NCBI GenBank assembly: GCA_902538225.1 | Contig: CACBEF010000003.1 | Location: 62,001-126,000, forward strand | Origin: an uncultured Prochlorococcus sp. | GTDB lineage: Bacteria; Cyanobacteriota; Cyanobacteriia; PCC-6307; Cyanobiaceae | Length of the DNA: 64,000 nucleotides | Reading direction: 5' to 3' | Shown: positions 40,004 to 49,751 of the stretch, one piece after another | Layout: each line of letters begins with the position of its first letter | Position numbering within the stretch: position 1 is the first letter of the stretch | Notes under the pieces: model-generated | The model's database searches: none | What the model saw: the letters and a program-made list of their open reading frames with translations, nothing else | Told to the model about the DNA's origin: nothing | Made by a program: the position numbers and the translations under genes

Positions 40004-40094
40004 AATATTAGTTTCCTTCTTGAAAATTATTTATTAACCATATTTTATCTACATTGACTTAACAGTAAAGAAGAAAAAATCTTTTTTCTTAAAT

Positions 40095-40370
40095 TTAGCT
40101 ACCCAATCGATAATGTTTTTTAATACTTTTGGTTACTTCCCATTCGCAGTTAAGTCCAGCAGGAAACTCAACTAGATCTCCAGCTTTAATCACGTAAATG
40201 TCACCGTTTTGGGTACTTATTTTCGCTTGACCTTCAATAATTAAGCAAATTTCCTTATCATCGTAATTCCATTGAAATTTGCTTGGCTCACATTCCCAAA
40301 TAGGCCAACTTTTTATTCCATACTGAATTATTACGCTTGCACTACAGGGGGAAGTTATTAGAACTTTCAC
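40095..40370 (-). CDS. Cupin_3 (DUF861/EutQ-like) protein
   Basis: 91 residues, a single small cupin barrel of the DUF861 type: WPIWECEPSKFQWNYDDKE, then CLIIEGQAKI and IKAGDLVEFPAGLNCEWEV. The typical Glu/Tyr ligand arrangement of this subgroup is present, few His. Possibly binds a small metabolite; function unknown. Confidence 0.82.
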   Translation of the reverse strand: MKVLITSPCSASVIIQYGIKSWPIWECEPSKFQWNYDDKEICLIIEGQAKISTQNGDIYVIKAGDLVEFPAGLNCEWEVTKSIKKHYRLGS

Positions 40371-40488
40371 GAAATAGTTCGGATGTTTTTTTCATTTTAC
40401 AAATAAAAGAAATATTTATTTTCGAGAATGTGTATTTCTTTACTGTCTTTTAATTTTTTTCGTTTATCATAAAAAAAATTTCTAATTT

Positions 40489-40623
40489 ATGGATGAGCTT
40501 TCTGTATTGTCAATTTCGCTATCTGTAGCTTCTTTAGGAATATTTTTTTTATTTTTCGCTTCAAATGATGACGATGACCAAGATGGAGGTAAGTTGATTA
40601 AATCATTAGAAAGAATTAATTAA
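40489..40623 (+). CDS. Membrane microprotein with DDDDQDGG tail, 44 aa
   Basis: Not in the ORF track. Product MDELSVLSISLSVASLGIFF then LFFASNDDDDQDGGKLIKSL. One membrane helix and an acidic DDQDGG tail like that of the 60-aa protein at 39170. Last 4 bases overlap the convergent 40-aa gene. Confidence 0.6.
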   Translation: MDELSVLSISLSVASLGIFFLFFASNDDDDQDGGKLIKSLERIN

Positions 40624-40742
40624 TTCCAAGTAAATAAAACATTTAGTAGAGATTTATAACCTATAAAGCCTGCATAAATGCAGCTTAAAAAAATAACATA
40701 AACTTCCAATGTGCCGAGTCTTTTTTTCTTTAATGTTTTCAT
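40620..40742 (-). CDS. Membrane microprotein, 40 aa
   Basis: Not in the ORF track. Product MKTLKKKRLGTLEVYVIFLS then CIYAGFIGYKSLLNVLFTWN: basic N-terminus and one membrane helix. Convergent overlap with the 44-aa gene. Confidence 0.55.
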   Translation of the reverse strand: MKTLKKKRLGTLEVYVIFLSCIYAGFIGYKSLLNVLFTWN

Positions 40743-40819
40743 TGTTTTGAGTGTTTATAGGCTAATTTTATTTAATTTGATTTTTATTAACATGAGTATT
40801 TTTTACATTAACTCAGAGA

Positions 40820-41692
40820 TTAAAGAATTATTAATGTCAAGCCAAAAAATAAAAAACAAGTAAAAAATATTATTTTTTTGGTAATTTCTCTTTCCTCAGT
40901 CTTAGCATAAAATAAGGAAATTACTGGAGATATACTTAATAAAGCCCATCCTACCCCTATGGGAAGGGTTTTAAATACAACTTGTTGTAGAAATATTCCT
41001 ACATTTGTTCCAAGAAGTATTGAAATAAAAAATCTTTTTTGTTGTTTTTTGTCTATGTTTTTTAAGAAAAAATTAATCTTAAATCCTTTTAGACTAATTA
41101 AAAAAATTATTGAACCTAATAATCTTATTTCAGTTGTAAGGAAAGGAGATAAATTGCTTTGAAGGAAAACAATCCTTGATAAAAGACCTCCAAGAACAGC
41201 ACATAAAACTGATAAAAAAGGAAAAGCAAAAATCTTAAAGTTATTTTTTTCTGAGAAAGAGGAGTTTTCCTCTTTAAAATCGTTACCTTTTCTGAGAATT
41301 ATGAATAGCGAAATTGTTACTATAATTATTCCAACCCATGATTTAGTTGTTAAATTTTCATTAATAAAAAATTCTCCTGATAAAGCTGCCAATAACGGAG
41401 AAAGAGTTTCTATAGATAAAGTTTTTCTTGTGCCAATTGTTTGAAGTGACTTTAAATAGAAAGTATCACCTAAACCAATACCTATTATTCCACTAATGAG
41501 TAGGATAAATATGTTTTTTAATTCAGTTGTAGAACTTAGATTGATAAAAGCAGGTATAAAAATTAAAAAAGCTATTATATTTTTTATTAAATTAATATCT
41601 ATTGATTTATATTTTTGAGTTTGCGAGCGCCAAATAAAGCACGCATATGTCCAAGATGTAGCAGCTCCAAAAGCAGAAAGGATTCCAATCAA
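40820..41692 (-). CDS. EamA/DMT family transporter
   Basis: A 290-residue ten-helix membrane protein made of two EamA repeats. Helix 1 starts GILSAFGAATSWTYACFIW; the end of repeat one has GLGDTFYLKSLQTIGTRKTLSIETLSPLLAAL, repeated in divergent form as FLQQVVFKTLPIGVGWALLSISPVISL. Likely a metabolite exporter, substrate unknown. TTG start. Confidence 0.85.
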   Translation of the reverse strand: MIGILSAFGAATSWTYACFIWRSQTQKYKSIDINLIKNIIAFLIFIPAFINLSSTTELKNIFILLISGIIGIGLGDTFYLKSLQTIGTRKTLSIETLSPLLAALSGEFFINENLTTKSWVGIIIVTISLFIILRKGNDFKEENSSFSEKNNFKIFAFPFLSVLCAVLGGLLSRIVFLQSNLSPFLTTEIRLLGSIIFLISLKGFKINFFLKNIDKKQQKRFFISILLGTNVGIFLQQVVFKTLPIGVGWALLSISPVISLFYAKTEEREITKKIIFFTCFLFFGLTLIIL

Positions 41693-41713
41693 AACGAATA
41701 ATTTTTAAAAATT

Positions 41714-41812
41714 TTATTTTATAAATTGAGTAAATGCTAAAAAGAATACATAAATAAGAATCAAAATTCCCGGTAAGTACTGAATTAGTGATTTGAAATT
41801 ATTTTTTTTCAT
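41714..41812 (-). CDS. Membrane microprotein, 32 aa
   Basis: Not in the ORF track. Product MKKNNFKSLIQYLPGILILI then YVFFLAFTQFIK: basic N-terminus and one membrane helix. Lies between two minus-strand genes. Confidence 0.55.
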   Translation of the reverse strand: MKKNNFKSLIQYLPGILILIYVFFLAFTQFIK

Positions 41813-41831
41813 GTTTCTAAAATAGTTTATT

Positions 41832-42068
41832 TTAAACAGTTTTTTTATTAGTAGGGTACAAACTCTCTAACTTCTTTCTTCTTTGAACTTTCGCATCAAT
41901 TCTTTCTTCTTTTTCTTTTTTCTTGATCTCATCATTTATCTTATTTTGTCTATATCCAAACCAAAGTAGAACCCAAATAACAGAAGTTATTAAAAGAAGA
42001 GCAGTATATTGACCAGTCATAGGAAAACTGGCCTCAGAATATTTAACGTAAGAAAATAACAAACTCAT
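41832..42068 (-). CDS. Single-pass membrane protein with basic coil, 78 aa
   Basis: One membrane helix (residues 20-38, YTALLLITSVIWVLLWFGY) followed by a charged coiled coil (DEIKKKEKEERIDAKVQRR). Cyanobacterial-looking small protein; unknown function. It is 19 bases upstream of the 32-aa microgene, likely one operon. Confidence 0.65.
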   Translation of the reverse strand: MSLLFSYVKYSEASFPMTGQYTALLLITSVIWVLLWFGYRQNKINDEIKKKEKEERIDAKVQRRKKLESLYPTNKKTV

Positions 42069-42253
42069 TTAATTAACTTAAAGCATAAAAATAACGACTG
42101 TGTTGATTTTTCTAGAAATTTAAAAATTAGCAAATCGTAGCTATTTATTATGTAGTTTTAAAGTTTTATATTTATTTTTTTATGGTTTTTGGACTAATTT
42201 TTCTTTATAACTACTTGCTATTATCAGATTGAAGCATATTAAATAATAAGTTT

Positions 42254-43498
42254 TTGGAACCTTTTGATTTAGCAGTTGTTGGAGGCGGTGCAGCCGGTTT
42301 TATGACAGCAATAACTGCTGCTGAAAATGGAGTAAAAAGCATAATAATTCTTGAAGGCACTTCAAAACTTATGGAGAAAGTAAGGATTAGTGGAGGGGGA
42401 AGATGTAACGTCACGAATGCGACATGGATACCGAATGAACTAATTGAGAATTACCCCAGAGGTGGAATTCAGCTCTTGGAATCATTTAATCGTTTTGCTG
42501 CTGGAGATGTATACGATTGGTTTGAGAAAAAAGGTTTAAAATTAAAAATTGAGGAAGATCTAAGAGTATTCCCAGTGTCTAATTCTTCTTCAGATGTTAT
42601 TGATTGTTTGAGAAAAAGTGCTTTATCAAAAAACGTAGAGATACTAACAAAATTTTTTGTAAAAGAAATTGTAAAAACTCCAGATAATATATTCAATATT
42701 TTTAGTCTTAAAAAAGCAAAGGTAACTGCAAAAAATATTATTCTTTCAACTGGAGGTAATCCAAGCGGATATAAATTAGCTCAAAATCTTGGACACACCA
42801 TTGTTAAACCTGTACCATCGCTTTTTACTTTTTCCACAAAAGAACCAAATTTGGATGAATGTAGTGGGGTATCGATAAGGGGCATAGATATAGAAATTAA
42901 TTTAAACAATAAGAATTTTCAAAATAGAGGCGATTTACTAATAACGCATTGGGGGTTTAGTGGGCCAGCAGTATTAAAACTTTCATCAATTGCAGCAAGG
43001 GAACTTTATAGCCAAAAATATAAATTTAATTTAATCATTAAATGGTCTTCTTTAAGTTATGTGGAGTTAAAAGAAAAAATTAATTATTTAAGATTAAATA
43101 AAGGCAATGTGAATCTTATTAATAGTAGACCTGTTCCACTATTAACAAAAAGATTATGGATTTTTTTATTAAAGAAAATAGGTATTGATAAAGAGAAAAA
43201 GTGGGCTGATTTACTGGCGGATGAAAGAAAGAAAATGATAAATACTCTAATGAGGGATAAATATATAATTTCGGGCAAAGGTCCATTTGGAGAAGAATTT
43301 GTTACTTCCGGAGGCGTAAAAATTAATGAGGTTAATTTTAAAAGTATGGAGAGCTTAATTTGTCCAGGGTTATTTTTTTCTGGAGAAGTTTTGGATGTTG
43401 ATGGGATCACCGGTGGATTTAATTTTCAACATTGTTGGACAAGTGGATGGATCGCTGGGATGGCAGTCTCAAAGTTAAATCAATCAATAATAAATTAA
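42254..43498 (+). CDS. HI0933-family NAD(P)/FAD-dependent oxidoreductase
   Basis: A 414-residue flavoprotein of the HI0933/BaiN type. FAD-binding GGGAAGFMTAITAAE at residues 10-24, ISGGGRCNVTN near 47, the ITHWGFSGPAVLKLS block near 233, and C-terminal GEVLDVDGITGGFNFQHCWTSGW, which completes the FAD site. Reaction unknown; some relatives reduce C=C bonds. TTG start chosen because the nucleotide-binding strand begins right after it. Confidence 0.88.
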   Translation: MEPFDLAVVGGGAAGFMTAITAAENGVKSIIILEGTSKLMEKVRISGGGRCNVTNATWIPNELIENYPRGGIQLLESFNRFAAGDVYDWFEKKGLKLKIEEDLRVFPVSNSSSDVIDCLRKSALSKNVEILTKFFVKEIVKTPDNIFNIFSLKKAKVTAKNIILSTGGNPSGYKLAQNLGHTIVKPVPSLFTFSTKEPNLDECSGVSIRGIDIEINLNNKNFQNRGDLLITHWGFSGPAVLKLSSIAARELYSQKYKFNLIIKWSSLSYVELKEKINYLRLNKGNVNLINSRPVPLLTKRLWIFLLKKIGIDKEKKWADLLADERKKMINTLMRDKYIISGKGPFGEEFVTSGGVKINEVNFKSMESLICPGLFFSGEVLDVDGITGGFNFQHCWTSGWIAGMAVSKLNQSIIN

Positions 43499-43617
43499 TA
43501 AGTAATAAATCAGTAAGTAACAATTCAATAAGTTTATCTTTTTTTTATTAAGTATTAGACGGAAAAAGTTTTTTAGAGAAACTTTAATTTTAAAGTTTTA
43601 ATTATTGGTGAAGATTA

Positions 43618-44367
43618 ATGCAGAATCTTGTATCAAAAAAAGAAGAAGAGGAAAGAAGATTAAAAGCTTTAGCAGAATATAGGATTTTGGGAACCAAGCC
43701 AGAATCATGTTATGACGATATTACAAAAATTGCTGCTACAACCTGTAATGTGCCTATTTCTTTAATGACATTGGTAGACAAAGATAAACAATGGTTTAAA
43801 TCCAAAATAGGTCTTCAAATATCAGAAACTAGAAGAGATTGGTCTTTTTGTACCCATGCAATAAAAGAAAATAGTCCATTAATTATTCATGATGCTTTAC
43901 AAGATGAAAGGTTTATAAATAATCCATTGGTAACAGGAGACCCTAAGATTCGTTTTTATGCAGGTTTTCCCCTTAGAAATAGTGATGGTAATAAACTTGG
44001 AACTCTTTGTGTAATAGACAGAAAGCCAGGAAATCTAACTACACAACAATTCAATATTATGGAATTATTATCCAAGCAAATAGTTTCATTTTTAGAGCTT
44101 AGAAAAAAGTCATTGAACTTGCTAGATGCGTTGTCTAACTTGCATAAACAGGAAGGTATTTTATCTGTCTGTTCATATTGCAGAGAAGTGAAAAATAAGG
44201 AGGGCGATTGGATGCATTTAGAAAAATATCTTTCGAAAATTAGTGATATTAGATTCAGTCATGGGGTTTGTGATAATTGTATGGAAAAATATTTCCCAGA
44301 TGTAATCGAAGTATGGAATAAAAAGGATTTCTTTGAAGATGGTCAAAAAAGGTTTTTAGAGTCCTAG
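43618..44367 (+). CDS. GAF domain protein with C-terminal zinc-like domain
   Basis: 249 residues. Residues about 20-165 are a GAF domain (YDDITKIAATTCNVPISLMTLVD..., GFPLRNSDGNKLGTLCVID). A linker helix precedes a C-terminal Cys domain: VCSYCREVKNKEGDWMHLEKYL and FSHGVCDNCMEKYFPD, four cysteines in two CxxC pairs, as found at the ends of many cyanobacterial and delta-proteobacterial signalling proteins. No output enzyme is present; a sensor or adaptor role is inferred. ATG at 43618. Confidence 0.85.
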   Translation: MQNLVSKKEEEERRLKALAEYRILGTKPESCYDDITKIAATTCNVPISLMTLVDKDKQWFKSKIGLQISETRRDWSFCTHAIKENSPLIIHDALQDERFINNPLVTGDPKIRFYAGFPLRNSDGNKLGTLCVIDRKPGNLTTQQFNIMELLSKQIVSFLELRKKSLNLLDALSNLHKQEGILSVCSYCREVKNKEGDWMHLEKYLSKISDIRFSHGVCDNCMEKYFPDVIEVWNKKDFFEDGQKRFLES

Positions 44368-44455
44368 ATTCAATACCTGACTTTTTATTGTTTAATTTAT
44401 TTTCTAAACAAATTCTTTATTTGGTGGTTAGTATTGTATAAATTTTGACTAGAAA

Positions 44456-44941
44456 ATGTTATTAGGAACTTTATTGACAGGTGAAATTGCTAAAAGTGCA
44501 TTAGTAGCATATGTTCATTATTTAGGAATAATATTGTGTTTCGGTTCTCTTTTGTTTGAAAGATTGACTCTCAAAGTAGGTCTTAATAGAAATGAGACGA
44601 TCTCAATGATAATTGCAGATGTGGTTTATGGTTTAGCAGGAGTTGCGATATTAGTTACTGGTATTTTGCGTGTTAAGTATTTTGGTCAAGGAGGTGATTT
44701 CTATACAGGAAATCCAGTGTTTTGGATAAAGGTTTCTCTTTATATTATTGTGGGATTACTTTCTTTATACCCAACAACAACCTATATCTTATGGGCCATT
44801 CCATTAAGTAAGAATAAATTACCTGAAATATCTGAAAATCTAGTCAAGAGGTTCAGACTAATCATTACTACTGAATTAGTGGGCTTTGCAACAATACCTT
44901 TGTTTGCCACTCTCATGGCTAGAGGTGTAGGTTTAGGTTGA
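44456..44941 (+). CDS. DUF2214 family membrane protein
   Basis: 161 residues, four membrane helices. DUF2214 marks: SALVAYVHYLGIILCFGSLLFE, ADVVYGLAGVAILVTGILRVKYFGQG, FWIKVSLYIIVGLLSLYPT. Function unknown; conserved His and Arg in the helices could bind heme, which is speculative. Its stop overlaps the next start (TTGA). Confidence 0.85.
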   Translation: MLLGTLLTGEIAKSALVAYVHYLGIILCFGSLLFERLTLKVGLNRNETISMIIADVVYGLAGVAILVTGILRVKYFGQGGDFYTGNPVFWIKVSLYIIVGLLSLYPTTTYILWAIPLSKNKLPEISENLVKRFRLIITTELVGFATIPLFATLMARGVGLG

Positions 44942-45474
44942 ATAATTTATTTCTAGAAAGAAATTGTTTAATAAGTGCAAACAAACTATATAGATGGAGT
45001 TTAAGTTATAAGATTTCTAAATCTAAAAAAGAGATTATCTTTATTGGTTTAAATCCCTCATTATCGGATGAAGTTTTCTTGGACAACACAACAAAAAAGA
45101 TAATCAAAATTTCGAAAAACAATAATTACGGCAAAGTAAAATTAATAAATCTATTTGCTCTTATTTCAAGCAAACCAGAAAAACTTTTTAAACATAAAAA
45201 CCCTGTGGGCTATCTAAACAATAATCATATTTATAAAAACTTAAAACACTGGTCTGAAAGTAAAAATTGTGATTTATGGTTAGGTTGGGGTAACAAAGGT
45301 AAATTTCTAAATAGAAATAAAAGAATATCAAAAAAAATAATGCAATATAACTCAATTAGGAAAAATAATTTTGATAATACTCTTGGACCGCTTTTAATTA
45401 AGAAAACAATCAAAGATAATCCAATACACCCTCTATATTGTTCTGATTATTCCATCCTGCAATCTTATTTTTAG
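44938..45474 (+). CDS. DUF1643 family protein
   Basis: 178 residues. DUF1643 pattern: YRWSLSYKISKSKKEIIFIGLNPS near the N-terminus, KLINLFALISSKP, and a C-terminal WLGWGNKG and NPIHPLY. TTG start overlaps the DUF2214 stop, so the genes are coupled. Family function unknown. Confidence 0.85.
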   Translation: MNNLFLERNCLISANKLYRWSLSYKISKSKKEIIFIGLNPSLSDEVFLDNTTKKIIKISKNNNYGKVKLINLFALISSKPEKLFKHKNPVGYLNNNHIYKNLKHWSESKNCDLWLGWGNKGKFLNRNKRISKKIMQYNSIRKNNFDNTLGPLLIKKTIKDNPIHPLYCSDYSILQSYF

Positions 45475-45556
45475 GTAGTAAGGCTCAAATGCAAACCAGT
45501 ATTTTTAGCTAATCCATTAAATATGTGTTAATTTCTATTTGTTAAGTTAACCTAAT

Positions 45557-45685
45557 ATGAAAATTTCAAAGCAATTAAATAAACTAAAAAACTTGAATGT
45601 TGAGGCAGAAAAATGTTCTACAAGAGAAGAAGCAAAAAAAATAATTAATAAAGCAAATAAAGCACAAAGTAAAATCAACAAATAA
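45557..45685 (+). CDS. Lysine-rich microprotein, 42 aa
   Basis: Not in the ORF track. Product MKISKQLNKLKNLNVEAEKC then STREEAKKIINKANKAQSKI: two amphipathic helices, highly basic. Possibly nucleic-acid or ribosome associated; unproven. Confidence 0.5.
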   Translation: MKISKQLNKLKNLNVEAEKCSTREEAKKIINKANKAQSKINK

Positions 45686-45772
45686 ATAAAAAGTAATTTC
45701 ACTTATTCATAAATTATAATTTTCAAAAATATTTAATTTACACAAATACACCATATTTATTTCTTAGTATTT

Positions 45773-46504
45773 ATGTCTTTGAAAATAATTAAAATAAGGA
45801 AATCGCACGAAAGATTTAGATCGACTAGAGAATGGCTAAATTCGATGCATTCATTTTCTTTCGCAGAGCATAGAGATCCAAAATGGGATAATTTTGGGAA
45901 AATTAGAGTTATAAACGAAGATATTATTTCTCCTAATGCAGGATTTAATACCCATTCTCATGCAAATATGGAAATAATTACTGTCGTAACAAAAGGAGCA
46001 ATAACTCATAGAGACTCTTTAAACAATCTTGGAAAAATTCACAAAGATGAAGTACAAGTTATGTCTGCAGGTACTGGAATCTCTCATAGCGAGAAGAATG
46101 AAGAAAATGAGAACTGTAAGTTGTTCCAGATTTGGATATACCCTCAAAAAGAAAATATCAAACCTCGATATGATCAAATTTCTTTAAATGAAAAGTTTTG
46201 GGACAATCTTATTTTTAATTACAAAGACGGTAAAAATAATAAGCTTTTTCTAAATCAAAGTATCTCTTTATGGCGTTGTAAATATAAGCCAATTAAAGAA
46301 AAAAAATTGCCATTAAAAATCGATAAATATAATTGGATACAAATAATAGAAGGTAATCTTTTATTAAAAAGTAACGACTCTAATTCAAATATATTTCTCG
46401 AATCTGGAGATGGTTTGGGTTTTGAAGTTAATTATTATGATGATGTTTCTATAGATACTGAAAAAGATTTAGATTTTCTCTTATTTTCGATGCCTTCCTT
46501 ATAG
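45773..46504 (+). CDS. Pirin family protein
   Basis: 243 residues, bicupin. N-terminal pirin signature: HSFSFAEHRDPKWDNFGKIRVINED, then GFNTHSHANMEIITVVTKG (His-x-His metal ligands), and VQVMSAGTGISHSEKNE (third His and Glu). The second cupin lacks ligands as usual. YhhW-type members are quercetin dioxygenases; physiological substrate unknown. ATG at 45773. Confidence 0.9.
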   Translation: MSLKIIKIRKSHERFRSTREWLNSMHSFSFAEHRDPKWDNFGKIRVINEDIISPNAGFNTHSHANMEIITVVTKGAITHRDSLNNLGKIHKDEVQVMSAGTGISHSEKNEENENCKLFQIWIYPQKENIKPRYDQISLNEKFWDNLIFNYKDGKNNKLFLNQSISLWRCKYKPIKEKKLPLKIDKYNWIQIIEGNLLLKSNDSNSNIFLESGDGLGFEVNYYDDVSIDTEKDLDFLLFSMPSL

Positions 46505-46515
46505 TTGATCTGTTA

Positions 46516-46830
46516 TTACCCATCAACTCCTTTATTAAATGCATTTAAGGCTTGCAAAGCCATGTTAAGATGAACTTCCATAGCACCAAGAGCAATTAAA
46601 GAATTTGGTGATTTATCTTTTAGTAAATTCTCTTTTCTTTTTGATAACTTATTAACTAGCTTCTTAGTTGAAGCTTCCCAATTGTTTATTAATTCTTCAA
46701 ATTCTCTTTTTTCGGGGCTTTCAATTTCTGCTAATTCATCAGAAAAATGAGAATCTTTTTGTGCCTTAAGCATCAAGTAACTTAATTTTTTATGACTTAT
46801 TGCTTGAGGTAAATTGTTAGATTCACTCAT
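46516..46830 (-). CDS. Conserved helical protein, 104 aa
   Basis: Almost entirely helical and charged: LSYLMLKAQKDSHFSDELAEIE, then EFEELINNWEASTKKLVNKL and ALGAMEVHLNMALQALNAF. No family recognised. Convergent with the pirin gene. Confidence 0.6.
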   Translation of the reverse strand: MSESNNLPQAISHKKLSYLMLKAQKDSHFSDELAEIESPEKREFEELINNWEASTKKLVNKLSKRKENLLKDKSPNSLIALGAMEVHLNMALQALNAFNKGVDG

Positions 46831-46915
46831 TACTAGTGGTTAATTTATAGTTAAAATCTAACTAATTAAGTGAATATTTGCTAGGGGGAGACGGTTGTGA
46901 TGACCGACCTGAAAA

Positions 46916-48352
46916 TTACGAAATGATACTTGAACAAAAAATGGATTTATTAACCTTTAATTTTTCACTTATTAGTTTCTTGAAATAATCTCCACGCTCT
47001 TCATAATTTTTAAATTGATCAAAACTAGAGCATGAAGGTGAGAATAATAATGTTTCAACCCTATTATTCTGTAAATAATGAAAAACAAAATTTAAAAGCT
47101 CTTTTAGTTCTGAAAATTCAAAAATATTTTTTTTAAATCCTTCATTAATAAGTGCCATTTTTAGAACTTTTGAGCTTTCTCCAAAAAGGAAAACACATTT
47201 AACTTTTTTCTTTAAAACTTTTATCCACTCACTATATTCATTGCCTTTTAATCTACCCCCAGCAATAATTATTATTTGACCTTCAATTGAACTTATTCCC
47301 GCAATAGATGAATCAAAATTTGTAGCTTTACTATCATTAATTATTTCCAGATCATTATTTTTATAAATTGTTTCCATCCTATGGGGTAATTGTTTGTAAT
47401 TAGATAAAGAATCTTTAATCTTCTTTTCAGATAATCCAACTTTTCTTGCTGCTGCAATTACTAGTAAAAGATTTTGAAGATTATGCTTTCCTTTTAAAGA
47501 AAAATGTTCAAGTTTGAATAGTCTCTTTCCTCTCTCAACAATGAATGCTTGATCATCTATCCAATAATCGCATTGAATAAAATTTGATTTATCGAAACTA
47601 GTTGTTATCCAAACACCTTTTGATAGCGCACTGTAGTGATTTCTTAGGTTTTTATCGTCATAATTATAAATTCTAAAATCAGATTTTTCTAGCAAGCTTT
47701 TTTTTATGTTGAAATAGTTTTCAAGTGTTTTATGCCTTTCAAGATGATCTTCTGTGAAGGTTGTCCAGATTCCAATATTAGGTTTTACTTCTGGAGATAT
47801 TTCTATTTGATAACTGCTTAATTCAGCCACAACCCAATCAATTTTTTTGTATTTTTTGGAGTAAGCATATTTACATAAAGGTGTACCAATATTTCCAGCA
47901 AAAGGAGCATATAATCCAGTATCGCAGAGTATATGGCTTAGTAAATGAGTAACCGTAGTCTTGCCATTAGTTCCAGTAATACCTATCCAATTTGTGTCTT
48001 TTAAAATTTCCCATGCAACATTAATTTCTCCAATTATTTTAATTCCCCTTTTTTTTAATTCAATAATAGTTATGTGGTCATAAGGTATTGATGGACTTAC
48101 AACAACAGATTCAATCTCTTTCACAAAAGGTTGAATTTCTTCAAATACAAATTCTTTATTCAGAGAAACTAGTGTATTAAGCTCTTCTAATTCTGCTTTT
48201 CTTTCTAAGAATTCTATCCCATCTTTACTTTCCCAAACAATTACTCTCTTATTGATGCTTCTCAAATACTTGGCAGCCCAAAATCCAGATTTACCTAATC
48301 CAATTACAAGATTAATATTTTTTCTTTTACTTGAATGATTATTATCTATCAT
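46916..48352 (-). CDS. murD: UDP-N-acetylmuramoylalanine-D-glutamate ligase MurD
   Basis: 478 residues, three Mur-ligase domains. N-terminal Rossmann [20 protein letters not shown]-binding [15 protein letters not shown] near residue 126, central AELSSYQIE and [17 protein letters not shown]-ring site [11 protein letters not shown], and C-terminal [20 protein letters not shown]. Adds D-Glu to UDP-MurNAc-L-Ala in cytoplasmic peptidoglycan synthesis. Normal family length is about 440-470. Confidence 0.95.
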   Translation of the reverse strand: MIDNNHSSKRKNINLVIGLGKSGFWAAKYLRSINKRVIVWESKDGIEFLERKAELEELNTLVSLNKEFVFEEIQPFVKEIESVVVSPSIPYDHITIIELKKRGIKIIGEINVAWEILKDTNWIGITGTNGKTTVTHLLSHILCDTGLYAPFAGNIGTPLCKYAYSKKYKKIDWVVAELSSYQIEISPEVKPNIGIWTTFTEDHLERHKTLENYFNIKKSLLEKSDFRIYNYDDKNLRNHYSALSKGVWITTSFDKSNFIQCDYWIDDQAFIVERGKRLFKLEHFSLKGKHNLQNLLLVIAAARKVGLSEKKIKDSLSNYKQLPHRMETIYKNNDLEIINDSKATNFDSSIAGISSIEGQIIIIAGGRLKGNEYSEWIKVLKKKVKCVFLFGESSKVLKMALINEGFKKNIFEFSELKELLNFVFHYLQNNRVETLLFSPSCSSFDQFKNYEERGDYFKKLISEKLKVNKSIFCSSIIS

Positions 48353-48452
48353 TAAATTTATAATTGCATTTATATTAATTGTGTTTAAGGGTTAATTCAA
48401 TCATGAGATCTTTCTTCAGTATTTATAGTATTCGCCAAAGAAAAGTTAATTA

Positions 48453-48719
48453 ATGGAAGATAATACTGCAAAATATTGGTTCTCTTGGTTTTATGAAAAG
48501 TGGGAGAAAAATGCTCCAGGTGAATTAATTGAACAGGGTTTAACTCCGTCTCAGATCGCTGAGCGCTTTGTAAATGAAAACCATGATAGTTTTATTCAAT
48601 TGTCAAAAAAAATTGATGAAAAAAATTATGATGCCTTAACAGAATTTATGAAACTCTCAGAGAGTGAATTACATATCTTGAAGTATTTTCTAAAGTTAGT
48701 AAAAATGAAAAATTTATAA
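48453..48719 (+). CDS. Conserved protein, 88 aa, paralogue of the 37663 gene
   Basis: Shares WF.W, (P)xx(I/V)AExF, and D.L.(E/Q)F(M/L)KLxExE(L/M)H with the 107-aa protein at 37663. Soluble and helical. Six bases of its end overlap the convergent SDR gene. Function unknown. Confidence 0.65.
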   Translation: MEDNTAKYWFSWFYEKWEKNAPGELIEQGLTPSQIAERFVNENHDSFIQLSKKIDEKNYDALTEFMKLSESELHILKYFLKLVKMKNL

Positions 48720-49643
48720 GAAGTTATTAAGTATTTCAAGGCTTTTTTCCCATAAATTTTTTCTATCTTTTTTATTCATGGCGAAAGGAGAAGTAGGGGA
48801 TAGTTTTGGATGACCTCTGAAATTAAATTTAGGACCATAATGATCACCGCCTCTTGCGTCTGGTGAAGTAGCTGCAAATAGTTGAGGTAAAGCACCCATC
48901 TCAGCAGTTTGAAAAATAGGGCTAAATAATTCCAAAGTGAATGTTTCTAATGGACTAGGGTTAGGTTTTTGAGCAGAAAAGAGATTTGTTTTTGCAATTC
49001 CTGGGTGAGCAGCTAAAGAAAGTATATTTTTGTGCTTTAAGTTTTCATTTAGTTCCAAAGCAAACATTACATTTGCCAATTTGCTATTGGAGTAAGATTC
49101 CCATTTGTTGTAGTAGTTCTCGGCTTTCAGATTTTTCCAACCAACTTTGCCAAAAAATTGTGCTCCGGAGGTAACCGTCACTATTCTAGATTCTTCTTTT
49201 TTTTCAATAATTGGAAGTAGCTTTAGGGTCAAAAGCATGTGAGCTAGATGATTAACTGCAAATTGTATTTCATATCCCTGAGCACTAAGAGTTTTAGGCG
49301 GATGCATAATGCCTGCATTATTGATGAGTAAATCCAAATTTTCAAAATTATTAAAAATTTTGGACTCGACTTCAACAATATTTTTTAAATCTGACAAATC
49401 TAATTCTAAAGGTGTAAATATTCCTTCAGGATTAAGACCTTTAAGTTTTTTGATAGTTTGATTAGCTTTATCAAGCGATCTACAAGCTATAACAACATGA
49501 GCATTTTTTTCGGCTAAGGCCTTTGCAGTGTAGTATCCAAGACCACTATTAGCACCAGTAATTAGAGCTGTTTTGCCTGTAAGGTTTGGAATATTAGATG
49601 TTTCCCAGTTAGAGATTTTAGGTCTTGAAATAGTGGCAGTCAT
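48714..49643 (-). CDS. Short-chain dehydrogenase/reductase
   Basis: 309 residues, classical SDR of the retinol-dehydrogenase/protochlorophyllide-reductase-like group. Cofactor site GANSGLGYYTAKAL, NNAGIMHPP, catalytic Ser in VTVTSGAQF and YSNSKLANV (Tyr-x3-Lys). Arg in ACRSLDKA after strand 2 favours NADPH. Substrate unknown; not the light-dependent POR itself, whose motifs differ. Confidence 0.88.
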   Translation of the reverse strand: MTATISRPKISNWETSNIPNLTGKTALITGANSGLGYYTAKALAEKNAHVVIACRSLDKANQTIKKLKGLNPEGIFTPLELDLSDLKNIVEVESKIFNNFENLDLLINNAGIMHPPKTLSAQGYEIQFAVNHLAHMLLTLKLLPIIEKKEESRIVTVTSGAQFFGKVGWKNLKAENYYNKWESYSNSKLANVMFALELNENLKHKNILSLAAHPGIAKTNLFSAQKPNPSPLETFTLELFSPIFQTAEMGALPQLFAATSPDARGGDHYGPKFNFRGHPKLSPTSPFAMNKKDRKNLWEKSLEILNNFL

Positions 49644-49751
49644 TTAATAATCCTGCAAATTGCTTTGGAATTTAACCAAAATTTAATTACTTTTCTACTG
49701 TAAATACTGGAAGTCAGTATCGTGAGCTCTTTTTGAAGGTACTATTTAATA

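Noticed and set aside
43084-43410. 108-aa minus ORF
   Set aside because: Shadow of the HI0933-family gene.
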